Shown piece by piece: positions 13,887 to 27,400 of a stretch of DNA of 64,000 nt. Positions within the stretch are counted from its first letter, which is position 1; every line of letters begins with the position of its first letter. The notes beneath the pieces are model-generated. The model did no database searches, was not told where the DNA came from, and worked only from the letters and a program-made list of their open reading frames with translations. The position numbers and the translations under genes are program-made. The DNA comes from Cryphonectria parasitica EP155. Taxonomy: Eukaryota; Ascomycota; Sordariomycetes; Diaporthales; Cryphonectriaceae. The DNA lies in the NCBI RefSeq assembly GCF_011745365.1, contig NW_024468913.1, forward strand, positions 1,178,001-1,242,000. The letters are read 5' to 3'.

Positions 13887-16800
13887 CCCTCTATGTCTCG
13901 CTTTCTCCACTGAAGAAGAGCCTCAAAGCAGCAGACGAAGCAGGCCCTTCGAAACGATGTGACAAACCTTCGGAGCATACCGTCTTTGTCTGACCACCCC
14001 GAGAGCGCCTCAGACTTGGCTGCAGCCCAGAGGAGGAGTCCGGCTACCTATCACGCATCTGCAAGAAGTGGTCACATCATATGCCGCTGGGCGCACCTCC
14101 TCCACCGGGGTCTTGGTGTGGACAGTACAGTTGCCTGCAAGCATCATCGAATGCGCAGACCCCATGTGTTACCTGAAACCACTCGGCTAACAAGTTTGTC
14201 CGTCTGCAGCATGCCCCATGTTGAGGCCTTCCTCCAGGCTCCGGGTGCGTCTATGATTGGCAAGAGCTGGTCGATGTGACGGGCCTACAGTACTCTTTCG
14301 TACCTCTCTTTTTGCCGCTTGGTCAGGGGTGTGTAGTAAGGTAGAGAACGGTCTGGCAGAAGGACCCTCATCTGGTGGATTTTTCCTCGCTGTTCTTCCC
14401 TGACAAGTAGCAACTCTCACATGTCAAGCGACCTGCAGCCTGTCGTGGTGGGGGGACGGGGAGGCTGGGGGCTAGGGGGTGAGCGCGCCTTCCTGGTTGA
14501 GAGAGGACTGCATGGGATGCTGGCTGGCCTAAAGCTTGCCCTCCGAGCTCTACTGGCGCCAACAGGTTCTTGATGCTGAGGGATGGCCAATTGCCAACCC
14601 AGCGGCTGGTAGACGGTCAGGCAGTCAGTTTCTTGAGTGAGATGACTGTCCTGCCCCCTGCTCGTGGCTAAGAATCTTATTCTAGTTGGTGGTTCCCCTT
14701 CTTCGCCAACACCAATCAGTTGAGCCGGTGGGGGCGCACGGGAAAGTTATTGTATCAAATGCTGCACTTCGATGACTGAGTATCGAAACCCCAGACGCTG
14801 GGAGGCGGAGGGAAGATACATTAGTACGCGAGCCTTGGACTTACGCATGGCAAGTCATCGACCCGGCTTCATATCTTGGTAAGGGCGTTATTCTTGTTTT
14901 GACGTTGACCGCTATATAACAGTGTCATTGCCCCCTCTATGTGGTAGATTCTCTTTGTCATAATGAGGATAAATTCGCATGGTATGTGATAGGTTGGAAG
15001 CCTTCTGTTGAGCTGTGTTGCAAATGATTCTCTAGACATCAGGAAGAGGAAACACAGGCTCGGCCGTAGCCTTGCCACCATAATCCCAAACTCATCATCT
15101 GAACATGTGCGAGGACTCCGTGCGAATCACCAACCCTCTTCCCTTAGCCTAGTGGCCCGCATGTCGCAGTCTCACTTTTTGCATTTGTCGTATCCCGCAT
15201 AGGGTAGGGTGGCTGTCGTTTTCCCTGTGCTGTCGCCGATTGATATCGGTACGACCGAAAAAATGGCAAGATGATCTTACCCCTCCATGTCATCCCCTTG
15301 CCATACCGCTCTTCTAGCCAAGCGCCATGCATCATGCAAAGACGGACAAGGCCAAGGCCAAGCCCTTGGTCATGGCAAGCTTTTCGTGTACTTGAAGCGT
15401 GGGTAGTCGTATGTTGGCTGCGGCATATCTGACGCTTTTTGGGGTACCACCGCCGCCCTGGGTTCTCGAAGGGACTGCCTTGTCCCCTCATGCTTGGCTG
15501 ATTTCATTATGAGCGTGTCTGCTGGACTCTGTTGACACAAGTGGCTGTTGACGGTGTCACAACCCACAAGTCGTGGCAGTCTTTTTTGGCATACGGACGC
15601 CAAGGGGCTTGCTTACCTGGTGCTACGCCCTCCAGCCAGCTGCTGCAACGTCGCACAACGTGCCGCCGCCTGAAGAGAAGAAGGGGAAACTTGGTGAGGC
15701 GATCTGCTCAGCCCAGAGTATGACAAGCCTCGAAAGCCTGACGCCGTCGGAGTGGGCTCAAGACAAGGCGTGGGGGCAAAGAAAAAGAGAGAGTGGGAAA
15801 GGCATGGAGGGAGGAATCACCATGATGGATAGAATGATGAAAGTGGTGGCACAGTCTAACAGACAAGAACAGAGATCATCCCTGGCTTCTCGGAGGCTTC
15901 TGTCGCACTGAATCGTCGATCCTCAACTTGTTACACGATGCTGAGTCTCCCGGGGCCAGCCGCGACAACACGACTACGCAACCATGACCAACAACCGAAC
16001 GGCAGGTCGAATTGGTGAGCAAAGAGCAACAAGAAGAAAAGAAATAAACCAGGTGGCAAAGGGAGACGTGTGAATGGATAGATGGCTACCAGAACAATTC
16101 CTCTCTCAGCCTTGCGCGCTCCCAAACGCCGCAGCGACAACTAGGCTACCCTTGATCTTGGCGAGCTGAGAAATTTACGTCGCTGCTCCGTCCGACAGAA
16201 ATCCCAACATCATCCCACTGTGCGTCACTCGCTCGGCTGGAGATCTCTGGTCTATGAGCCCGGCCCTCGTGTCACCTTCTTGGCTTGTTAAAATCACGCA
16301 TCGTTTTTGGGCTTACTCGTGGAGTACTCGCAGCTCCAGCGTGGCCTCTCTGTAGCTAGCATGCACCGTGGTTTCACCTTGCTCGCGGTGGTGGCCAGTG
16401 TCACCAGACTGATTTCTTTTCCGCCCACAGTTCTTGTAGTTCTTGTTTATTCATCCAAACACTGGACCAAGCACCAGTCTCCGCTCAGAACCCAGCACTT
16501 GGGAAAAGCCGCCATGAGTGGATGGACTGTTATGGTAGTCCAAGAAGTGGGAAGCAGTTAAGAGGGCACAGGTGTATGGCACAGGTGTATGACACATTTT
16601 AGTCCGCCGAGCAACTCAATAAGGACGTCTATCTGCAACCTGTGAGCGTCGCGCCTGCATCTAGGCTTCAGCATCCCTCGGTCGACAGGCCTATCTTGTA
16701 CACATTTATGGCATCCTTCAAAGACGATGAGTGACCCGGCTCGAGTTCGTCCCATCGCCTTCGTGGACCACGGCTATCCTCAACTCATCCCGGAGAGTCC

Positions 16801-17413
16801 AGGGAATACATGCTGCATGATTGATACGCTGATGACTTGCGTGTGTCGGAAGGCCGGGCGAGGGCAGTCTACATAATGGCTGGTAGGCCGAGCATCAGTA
16901 CATGGGAGAAGAGAAAGCGATTATTAAGGAAAGACCCGAGTGATCCAGCGTGTGTCCCCGATTGTGTGGTATAGCCTGACAACGCTGGTATTGATCGTGT
17001 GTCAGATCCGTGGATAGGATGTCGTACATGTGTTGAGTATTGTTTGGAAAGTTGGCAAAGTTGACGTTCTGTGGCTAGCTCGGGACAACATTAAGCAAAA
17101 GGACGGACGAGAAGTTTGGTAATGAGGGCACAGAGGATATGAATACAAGATGATTATACGACCTGAAAAGAAAAATACCATCTCAATCATATCCATCAAA
17201 CATAAAAAAGACACCATCTTCTTTCCCCTTCATTTCTCGTTGCCACAGCCCATGCTGAATCGATGTCCAAACGAAGTGGCCGTGCCTATCAGACTAGATG
17301 TCATCTTTAGTTGCTCAACAGGCAATGCTGGTGGTCTACATTGTTTACAAATGTTCTCGTCCCAGAGAATATGTCTGTTAACCATTTCTCGCTTTCCTGG
17401 CGCAACAGCCCCT

Positions 17414-19561
17414 CTACAGCTCCAAGCTAGGGGTCTGTCCTTTTACCCTGCCAATGACCTGCTGTGGCGCATACTTGGGGATGACCTCATCATCATGCAA
17501 CATCTCGAACTCCTCCGTGGCATCCCGGCCCATGAAGTTCATGATGGCCTGGGGACCGCCAGGGTGCTCGTCCAGCCAGTTGGTCAAGTCCATCACGCAG
17601 CCCTTGACAACGACCCACAGGTCATCCTTCTTGTTGTGCTTGGCAACCTCCTCCAGGGTGTACTCCGTCTCAGGCACCTTGAATTCCTTGGGGTTGTTAG
17701 GTTTGGAGGCATCCTTGCCACCATCCTTGGGTGAGGGGCCGGCAGCAGATGTGCTGGCCTGCGGCGTCACACCAGCACTGGCAGAGGCACCTGAGCCAGA
17801 GCCGCTCTGACCCCAGTCGAGAGTCACGCGACCGGCGGCGGGGTCGAGATGTAGGGAGATCTGGCCCAGACGGGAGGCGGGAGTGCCAGCGCCCTTGAGC
17901 GCCTGCTGGAACAGGTAGTTGCTGGAGGTGTCACCAGCGACGCGACCGTAGACGACACAGCCAAGCAGGGACGAGCCACCAAGACGGTTGGCACCGTGCA
18001 CACCACCAGCAAGCTCACCACAGGCGAAGAGACCGTCGAACGGCTTCTTCTCGCTGTTGAGAACCTGGGCCTTGTCATTGATCTCGATACCACCCATGGT
18101 GAAGTGGAGCACGGGCTCCATAACAGAGACATGGAAGTCATCGTTCACGTCAACAGGCATGTTGTGGAAGAACTTCTTGCCCCATGGGTCCTTCTGCTTG
18201 CCCTCCGCAATGGCATTGTAGGTTTGGAAGGTTTTCTGCAGGTGATCTGGGGAGCAGCCAATCTGCTGGGCCAGGTCCTTGCCGGTCATCTTTTTCATGA
18301 GACCGCGACCGGAGTAGTGGCGGGTGTGGAAGTCGAGAGTGTTGGAAGCCTTGGAGTTGAGGCAGAGCCGGATGGGCCACTTGCCCTTCTCCTTCTCCTT
18401 CCACATCATGCCGGAGACGTAGTCTCTGTGGCCCAGCTCATCACAGAACCGGTCACCATCGCTGTTCAACAGGAGACCGCCCTCACCACGCAGGGCCTCG
18501 GCGGCCAAGAACTTCCACTTGGAGCCGGGATCCTTGGGGTCTACCAGACCAGTGGGGTGGACCTGGACGGATTCCATATCGATTCCGTTTCCGCCGATGG
18601 CCATGACCATCTTCTGACCGTCACCAGTGGCGTGAGCACCGTTGGTGGTCGCCAGGCCAAAGGTGTCGGGCCTATGCTTCTTCAGCAGAGACGTCTCGCT
18701 GAAGTCCGCGGCATAGCCACCCGTGGCCAGCACAACAGGACCGTCCAGGCTAAGCTCCTCCCCATTGAACTCATATGTCACACCAGTAATGGTGTTGCCG
18801 TCTTTGTTCAGGTTTGTGACGCGGGCCTTCTTGATGATCTCGACCCGGTCGGGCTCAGTCTCGGCAAGCTCCTCAAGCCTCTGCATGAGAGCATATGTGA
18901 TGGCCATGCCGGGGAACTTGGCATCGTGACCTCTGTGGGTTCGTGGCTGGGAGTGACCTCTGCGAGAAATGATCAGCTTACCGACACATAATGATGCAAG
19001 GCCGTAGTCGGTCTACTTACCCTAGCCGTGAAACAAGGGTGAGATCCAGGTTGAAGACATCCTGCAGCCACTCTACAGCGGCGGCAGACTTGTAGGTCAG
19101 GACCTTGACGAGTTCTGGCCTGACCTTGTCTCTGGCAGACTTGTAGGTGTCTTCGTAAAATTGTTTGACGCTGTCCTGGATGCCGAGGTCAACCTGTGTC
19201 CTCGTCAGGGCACCGTTGATGCCGGAGGTCGCCTTTGTGGAGTTGCCACCGAAGAAGCCTGTCAAAAAAGCGGGAGCTCGGGTTAGATCATGCGACAGTC
19301 ACCAGATAGTATGACTCCGCCAGAAAATGGGCTTGTCCTTACCTTGCTTATCGAGAACGACGACATTTCCACCAGCCAGGTAGATGGTATGCGCTGCGCT
19401 CAAACCCGACACTATTGATGTTGGGTCAGTACGGGTGGTCTGTAGATGGTGAGACGGCGACGGTGGCATGTGATCAAAGTCGCTGCTGCGGCTCACACAC
19501 ACAGCTGGGGAAAGCGTTGAGACCTACAGCCGCCACCAACAACGATCACTCTTGGTGCCAT
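17414..19561 (-). CDS. Soluble fumarate reductase with C-terminal cytochrome b5 domain (OSM1-like)
   Basis: The model is complement(join(17414..18959, 19021..19258, 19343..19411, 19528..19561)), 628 residues, with GT-AG introns and consistent phases. Exon 1 encodes the start of an FAD-binding Rossmann fold (MAPRVIVVGGG) that continues in exon 2 (LSGLSAAHTIYLAGG) and exon 3 (GFFGGNSTKATSGINGA), which is the OSM1/FRD1 signature. Further family marks are VHPTG, RGEGGLLLN, HTRHYSGRG, and GANRLGGSSLLGC near the end of the flavin domain. After a Ser/Ala/Gly-rich linker a cytochrome b5 domain follows (about residues 545-621) with HPGG at 579-582 and a second heme-ligand His near 602. The enzyme should reduce fumarate to succinate with FADH2 and regenerate FAD/NAD+ when oxygen is short; the b5 domain could feed electrons. 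No clear organelle-targeting peptide is seen. Confidence 0.92.
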
Positions 19562-19868
19562 GATGAATGAATGCCGTATGTATGATGAGAGAAGAGGGAA
19601 AGGAAGGATTTTGACCAGAGGGAGTGCGTACGGTCAAGGAATTTGAGTGGTGACGAAGAAGAAAAAGGTTGGGAATGTGGAAAAGACGGAAATCATATGC
19701 TCATTGTACAAGAACGTTCGTGGCAGCGGGTCTGCTCGCTGCTTGGCTCTGGCTCCTTCCCCAGACTCTTCTGGGCCGATTTCCATTGCTGACACGCTGA
19801 TTTGCCGAGGTTGGCCACCTAGCAAGGATCATTGGCCGGGGATTTAGCAGGGCACTATAGCAACCTCC

Positions 19869-20168
19869 TTAACCGCCTTCCATGCTCGGACTGAGTTGTT
19901 GATCTGCGTCTTTGTACGGCACAAAATACAGATGGCCAAGAACATGAGAGGAGGCATCATGCTTTTCACCCGTCTCGTCTAACCAGTCTTCGAACACCTG
20001 CTGAGCGGAGAACAACTCGGCGGCGTCACTGACGATAGTGACCAAGATGGTCATGTTCTTTTGGGGGAACTCGCGGCGAATTTGACCAAAATGGCGTGTG
20101 TGGGTACTGTTGCTACTGCGACAACAGTTACTGGTGTAGACCCACCTCGTCTGCTGGTCAGCGTCCAC
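19869..20168 (-). other. Possible small ORF, unrecognised
   Basis: A minus-strand frame whose likely ATG (near 20055) gives a ~60-residue peptide beginning MTILVTIVSDAAELFSAQQV. The residue balance is coding-like, but the frame has no recognised domain and continues upstream without a clear start. It lies about 300 bp upstream of the fumarate reductase start on the same strand. It may be an exon of an unrecognised gene or a remnant. Confidence 0.2.
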
Positions 20169-22292
20169 GGCCGGAGGAGAAGTTGCCGAGGCTCAGTGGG
20201 CTCCTTCGTTAGAGTGTGGGGGAGGATACCACTACTGTGGGGGATGGGCGGCGGCTTCCACTGACTCCGCTCTACTAGCGAGAAGCATCACTCTGTAATT
20301 ATGTCAGGATACCCCTTCATACTGCTGACCGTGGGGATTCAGTACTTCCTTCAGTGCATCCGAATCCGGGGAAAAAGAAGATGAGATAAAGGGGGGGGTT
20401 CAACGCGAAGAAAGACGACAATCTGGAATGATTCTCAATTGTGACGGCTTCATCATCTTTCAAGAATCCTTGACGTTCCCTATTGCCAGGTTCTTTCACT
20501 GTCGTCGAGCTGATCGCACGGTCAGTTGGCTTGCTACGCTGCGTCAACTTTCACATGTCAGCGAGTCGAGCCGGGCTCCCAAAGAACCGGGGGGCTCAGG
20601 GACAGCGGTCGCGTCAATGAACCTGCTGATGAGTGTCGTCTGAAACTGCCGCAGAACTGAAAGACATGTTTTTGTTATAATTATTTCGATGATTGGCTGC
20701 ACCACCCGGCGAGCCTGGCATTGGGTATGCTTTCGGCATGTGAAAGCCGCCAACGTACTCCAAGGCCGGATTTTGCATTTGATTTCCTGTGGTACAATCT
20801 CCCTTTCAATGAACATCAATTTCCGGCTGACTCAGCCATATAATTGACTCCGAAAGGTATGCTGTCCTCGCCAAAGGTAAAGGTCCCTGTGATCTGCTAA
20901 CTCAATATCAGGACCGCTGCTTTCCTACACCCTCTGGACCGGAGACAATCAACTTGGACTTCAAGATCTGTTCAGCCAATATGGCCCATAAATTCGCTTC
21001 GCTGGTAGCATAGATAAGTGCATCAACCTCACCTCTTCCAGGCCAGCCTAATCGGCCAGGAGATATCAGAAACAGCTTCTGCTCTCCCATGAGTGGGGGG
21101 TCGTTAGGGTCATTTGTTGGAACTTGTTGCTCCAGGCTTCCTTCTGTCATGGAAGAAGTTTTGCTAAATCATACCGTTGTCGATATTTCTCAGTTTTGCG
21201 GCGTTTACGCGTCCAGCGGAGCCAGCTGCTCACGCCCTGATACATTCGATAGGGCCTTGGCTTCTTCTAGCGTCTTCGGCTATGCACATACCTACCAGGT
21301 GACCTTGAGTCGAGCTTATTCTGACTCCTAGGACTGGCTCCCAAAATTGTGAGGACAGCAATGGAAGATAAATTTACAAATAGATGTGGCGAAGCCAGCC
21401 GAACTGCACTTTTGTAGACATTAGGGCTCATGAGTTGTTGTGAACTGCGTTCATGCGCGGTTGCCGTTCACCTCCGTAGTACCGTGTACGCGGGGACTTC
21501 AAGCTTGCTTTATCATCGGATTGAGGTCGGTGAGCCTTTGAATCTAGGTTAAATATGGGATAAAGCTGGGGGCTCGTAAGCCGAATTTACTGCGGCTCTG
21601 CTGTGCTCATGGCTGAATTTCCCGGAGCGCCAAATTTAGCGGTAGATAGCAGTGGCAATTGGCGCTGCATCAACTTGTGATGTTCGCCTTGAGGCAATCC
21701 AAAGTTCGTAACCTCTGCATTTGTATTAAAGCATTTTGCCCCACCGGGAGTTGGGAGACGCGAGACAATGAGCTGTGCGGGTGATAACAATGATTTCTTG
21801 AGACGCCGAAATGTGGTACTTGAATAAGAAAAAAGCATTCCAGGCTTTGATTGAAGCATGTTTTTGTAGACGTGGCTGCTGTCTAGCAGTGCTGGATTAC
21901 TGTACAGATCTTGTGCCTTCATAAATGCACGTATTAACTCGATCTAGGCCGTCGATTCTCTTGCGTCCCGTCTTTCTCCGGTAGGAACATGAAACTGTGA
22001 TATATGCCTAATGAAGGCCATAGTAGATGAGCACCTGTATCTCTGCAAATCAAGGCAGAATTGTTGTACTTCTTGAAACAAGTTGTTGTTGTGAGTGAGG
22101 TGGTAAGTGAAGCACTTAACAGTACTTACAGTAGACCTAGAGCATCGGACGTCTGCAGGGTTCAGGTTCGCCTTATCAGCAACGGCTACGTCATCCTAGA
22201 CCCTTATCGCTGTCACCGTCGACCAACTCATCGTGTTACGCCACAACAAACATCGTCACCTACTCCATGAATCCTTAGGCCCTATCGCGACC
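20169..22292. other. Intergenic region
   Basis: About 2.1 kb without a gene I can support on either strand. No tRNA, transposon ends or tandem repeat were noticed. Confidence 0.4.
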
Positions 22293-23127
22293 ATGAGGCC
22301 AGCTGTCGTTGCTGTCCTGCTACCTTGCGCCGTCACCGCATACACCCTCGCTCCGCTCAAGGCCCGCCTCCAGCGTGCCGACACTCCCTCCCTCCGCACT
22401 GACGACGTCCACGCTCAACGCCCCATCCTCGATACTCCGGGCCTCGCGATGCCTCCATCTGGAGCCCCTCAAGATGGTCCGCCCGCCGGCGGCCCTGGCA
22501 CCGTGATACTGTCTGATGTAATGGGCCGTGACAGGTCGATCAACATCTTTGCGGGCCTGGTGCGGGATGTCGAGGGCGTCTCGCGACGGCTGGACGACGA
22601 AGGCCAGAACTCAACCGTCCTTGCGCCGCTGAACAGCGCGATGGAGAAGTTGCCGCGCAAGCCGTGGGAGGACCCTGAGGAGTACGACAAGCTAGGGGCG
22701 CAGGCGTATGAGGGGGATGAGGGGTGGGAGAGGGCGCAGAGGAATATCCGGCGATTTGTGGAGGCGCATGTGGTACCGGTGAATCCGTGGAAGGAGGGAG
22801 AGAAGGTCAAGGCGATGAGTGGGGAGGAGGAGCTGTGGTGGGAGAATAAAGATGGCACAAAGGTGGTCAGTGATCTCATGCGATTGAAGCTGGGTGGTAG
22901 CAGGGAAGATTGACTGACAACATGACAGATGCAACCGGGTAATATTGAGGTGGACAGTGTTGCGAGCTCCGTCCAAAACGGTCAAGTTGTGAGTATCCTT
23001 TGAAAACCTCCCGTGGATTTAGCAAGAGTTCAGTTCAGCTTTCAGCATCATGCCATAGTCACTTGTGGATGCTAATTCTTGGTTTCTGCAGTGGATATTG
23101 AAGGGCGTTCGCAACTACTCCTCATAG
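22293..23127 (+). CDS. Secreted FAS1 (fasciclin)-domain protein
   Basis: The model is join(22293..22865, 22929..22988, 23092..23127), 222 residues. The ATG at 22293 gives a signal peptide (MRPAVVAVLLPCAVTA); the open frame upstream of it lacks an ATG-led signal sequence. A single FAS1 domain follows, seen in SINIFAGLVRDVEGVSRRL and NSTVLAPLNSAMEKLP, with the closing strand split over two small exons (GNIEVDSVASSV and WILKGVRNY). The first donor could be GTCAGT at 22866 or GTGGTC three bases earlier; both keep the frame. FAS1 domains act in cell adhesion and at cell surfaces, and small fungal versions resemble a conserved, poorly characterised secretory-pathway or vacuolar family. The last exon is only 36 nt but keeps the family's usual C-terminus. 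Confidence 0.8.
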
Positions 23128-24481
23128 ATGATGCTTGTTTCGTTTTGAATAGGTACGATGGATAGCATATACACAATAAGAAACTCGAGTTCGCAATTAT
23201 AAAGTGTAACTGCTGGACAGGTGTTGATATGGTGCAGTCAGGAATGCTGGTAAGACATTATTCTTGGTGGACGTGGTTGGCACCAGGCAATTCCTCCATA
23301 GCTATCTGTGGTATCTACATGGCCCCCTCACACTTGCAGGTTGTAATTAGCACCTGGTGTGCCCGGTCACTGCCATGAAATGTTTTAGATGGTAGAATTG
23401 GGTCAAGTCTGGTGCTTAGGATAATATTCTCAGTGCCTGAAAGCTTTTCCATTTGATGGTTCCATAAACAGGAGTCACCATAGTGGCGAGTTCTCATTTC
23501 CTCATTGTAGATCCCTCCACGTTGGTTCTTCTCCAGCTTTCAGGTCAATAAAGAAGCACAAAGAAAATGAATGATTCTTAATTTGTGGAACAAAAAAATT
23601 GGTAATGGTTCAGAAAATGTCATCAAAAAGTCCTTTCTAGTCCTAGCTCAGAGGAAAATTATACTGTTCCTGAGCCTGGGTATAAACTGTATGCAAAGAC
23701 ATAACATCTACCATCACATTTTGAAACCAGATTTCTGGAACGGCAACAGAAGTTATTCCGTGCTCGGATGAGCTGCAAGTTCAGGGCAGGCAGAATTATC
23801 GTTTGCTGATGCAGGGAGTCAGCCACTGTGAATCCAGCCGTCATTGTAATCACTATCAATTTTGGAGACTCTGTAGTGGTAATTTGTATGCATTACCCAC
23901 TTCCAGTGTTGCTGACTACATTGAAGTTCTCTTATCTTATCCAGCCCCCTCCAGAATAGCCAAGCCAAAGCCGATGCTTGCTTGCCCCAAGGTTGTCGAT
24001 CTTCTGTTCCTCCTCTTCTTTACAGCTTCAGGAACTTGCAATCTTCAACCTCCTCAAGCGCTGTTCAGATTCATACAAATTCTGTTCTTCGTTTCATCCT
24101 CCATTGTATCAACCACTAATGCATTTTTTCTGTTCTCAACAACCATTTTTGCCTGTGTTGGTAGGTGCAGCGTGTTCCCCTTCAATTCTTTCCCCTGCGC
24201 ACTTGTTTGCGTCGATTGTTATTCGTCACCCAAGCCCATGACCAATCATTTCCTCAGTGCACACTCATCATTGCTGGCTGCAAGTGAAAGCCCCCTATTA
24301 TGTTGACTGCACTGTGAATATATTCTCTGATTTGTGACAGTGGATCTTGGGTGAACAAGCTGACATGTCCCAGTCTCGTTGAGGTCCAGCATTTGTCGAA
24401 GAAAAGTCCAGCATAACCTTCCCCTTCCACACCCCCTAAGAATATCCTCGAGAGCGAGCGCACACCTACATACTCGTCCAA
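23128..24481. other. SIN3 upstream region
   Basis: This 1.35-kb stretch has no supported gene and precedes the SIN3 ATG. It is somewhat AT-rich and pyrimidine-rich on the plus strand in the last 500 bases, as a promoter plus 5' leader would be. Confidence 0.45.
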
Positions 24482-27400
24482 ATGGACGAACAAAGGCATC
24501 GCGCCCACGAGGACGCCATCAAAATGGAGCGAGATAGAGACAGAGACCAACGCGAGGTTGCTGGTGACCGTCCTCGAGAGTCGTACCAGCCGAACGCGCC
24601 CCATCACAGCAACGCTGCGTCGCTCCCGATCCACCAACCCGTCGCGAATCGATTTCCCGGCACAATACACAGTCCAGGTGGGCTGCTCGCAAGCCATGGA
24701 GCATCTTCATCAAACATTCCGCTCGGCGCACCACCTGGGCCAGGTGGTCCTGTCGGGCCCATTCATGGCGAGGCCAGCAGACAAGGCCCCCACGGTGGTC
24801 AAAACGGTGTTGCATCAGCGCAACACGCCATGTTCGCTCAGGGACCGCATGGCCCGATGCCTCCGAATGGTGCAGTCGGCACCCCCAACGGTCCGGGTGC
24901 TGTGTTCGGCCCGCCTCTACAAGCTGAAGGGGGTCGTGGTGGCCCCCCTCAGCCCATGCCATTCGGCGGCGGCTCCATGCCTGCAGGCAGTACGATAGGT
25001 CCAGCGCCCGGTGCAATGAATCAGGGACAACAGCCCATACTTAATGTGAGCTCTCATTGAAGTATTGAGTATATAGAAACACCAGGCCAGGTCTCTTTGA
25101 GAGGCTGCCTGACCTAGTGTGCTGTTGCTGATGCCTGCCTCCCACAGGACGCCCTGAGCTACCTTGACCAGGTCAAAGTGCAGTTCTCTGAACAGCCCGA
25201 TGTATACAACAGGTTCTTAGACATCATGAAGGACTTCAAGAGCCAGACGTGAGTTCTAGCTGTACATGGTAGCAAGCTGAGGACATGCTGACATACCATA
25301 AAAAGCATCGATACTCCTGGTGTCATTGCTCGAGTCTCTGAGCTATTTGCTGGCCATCCCAACCTCATTCAAGGGTTTAATACTTTCCTGCCACCAGGCT
25401 ATAGGATTGAATGTGGCCTTGAAAACAACCCCAACAGCATCCGAGTAACCACGCCGTCCGGCTCGACCATCCACTCCATCGGCCCAGGCCCGAGGATCCA
25501 GGCAGAGGCTGTGCCAGCTCCATCCTCCGCTCCGAGCCAGCGATTCGTAGACCAGCAGCGCCCAGCGAACTGGCAAGGGCCCGTCCACCACAGCATCGAG
25601 AGCCCAGAAGCTCAGTTCAGCACGCCGGCTCCCGGCGCACACGGTCCCATGGCTCAGGGGCCTGGTCACGGTCCACCCTTTGACGGTCACAGCCCCATTC
25701 AGCAACGAAGTCAACCAGCGGCACAGGGCAGCTCGGCGGCAGCTCACCCTCCCATTGCTCGAAATGCACACACTCCTACTCCGGCGGCCGTGCAGGCTTT
25801 GAACGGAGTTGCGGCTCAACAACAGGGAAATTTAGAGAAGCGGGGACCGGTTGAATTCAACCATGCCATCAGCTATGTCAATAAGATCAAGGTGAGTGAT
25901 ACTATTCTGGCCGCTTGTAAACTGTTTTGCGTTTGCAACGCAAAGATTTGGCAAGCTGCATTGGCCACCCAGCGCCAACAGATGAACTTATGTCCTGGAT
26001 GCACACATCTGCTAACTTAGCGTCTCTCCAGAACCGTTTTCAAGACAAGCCTGAAATCTACAAACAGTTCCTCGAGATTCTACAGACCTATCAGCGTGAG
26101 CAGAAGCCGATTCAGGATGTTTACGCGCAAGTCACGACTCTCTTCAACGCGGCACCAGATTTGCTCGAGGATTTCAAGCAGTTCTTGCCCGAGTCCGCAG
26201 CGCAGACACGAGGAGCAGGTCAGCGCCCCGAAGACGCCCTCAACCTCCCTCACCTCCAGCAGACGCCTCAGCCTGGACATATGGCGCGCGACGGACCCAA
26301 AGGCCCGCCAGTCGGCAACTTTGCGCCTCCAGCGAGCGCCAGTAAAGAGGGCAAGAAGCGTGCCAGATCAGACAAACAGACCGGACCGGCGACACCAATG
26401 GCAGATCCTCCACTGTCAAACGTGCGCGGCGCCCCATCGACTGGGAACAAGAGGCTCAAGACCAGTCATCTCAAGCCGGGCGCGGCAGATGGCATAACGA
26501 TAGAGCCCACTCTGACGCCCGTCATGCCGGAGCCGCTCGCTCCAACGCCTTATGCCGTCGCCGCAGCTGATGAGATTGGATTCTTCGACAGAGTCAAGAA
26601 ATACCTTAACAACAAGACGGCGAACTCGGAATTCCTGAAGCTCTGCAACATGTACACACAGGACCTGATTGACAAGGATGTACTGACGAGCAAGGCTGCC
26701 CAGTTCATCGGCGGTCACGCCGAACTTTTCGCCTGGTTCAAATCGTTCGTCTTGTATAGCGGCGATGACCAGATCGTTGACAATCGGCCCGCACCTCCTA
26801 GTGGCCGAATTTCCTTGAGTAACTGTCGTGGATACGGCCCCAGCTACCGCCTTCTACCTAAGAGAGAACGCCTCAAGCCCTGCAGTGGGCGGGATGACCT
26901 CTGCAGCTCAGTCCTGAATGACGAGTGGGCGTCTCACCCTACATGGGCCTCTGAGGATTCTGGATTCGTTGCTCATAGAAAGAACGCGTTTGAGGAAGGC
27001 CTCCACAGGATCGAGGAAGAGCGTCACGACTACGATTTCTACATTGAGGCGAACCAGAAATGCATCCAACTTCTGGAGCCAATTGCGCAGCAGATGTTGA
27101 CAATGCCTGCGCACGAGCGTGTCAATTTCAGGATGCCCACTGGACTGGGCGGTCACAGCCAGTCAATTTACAGGCGTGTGCTGAAAAAGGTCTATGGCCC
27201 GGAGCATGGACCTGCGGCTGTCAATGACATGTTCTCGACCCCCTTCAGCGTCGTCCCTGTCGTTCTGGCCCGGCTCAAGCAGAAAGATGAAGAGTGGCGG
27301 TTCTCGCAGCGAGAATGGGAGAAGGTCTGGCAGACGCAGACGGAGAATCTGTTCCTGAAATCTCTTGATCACATGGGACTCTCAGTCAAGTCTAACGACA

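Larger units (their letters stand above)
10758..17413. other. Gene-poor 6.6-kb stretch
   Basis: Composition is ordinary and not RIP-like. I find no ORF with a recognisable domain. Small tandem motifs occur near 11155-11175 (AGGTC units) and 11290-11310 (GGAAGT units), and a (CT)n microsatellite lies at 13828-13883. A pair of moderately coding-looking minus-strand frames at 13194-13815 is listed separately with low confidence. The rest is probably promoter sequence or undetected short genes. Confidence 0.4.
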
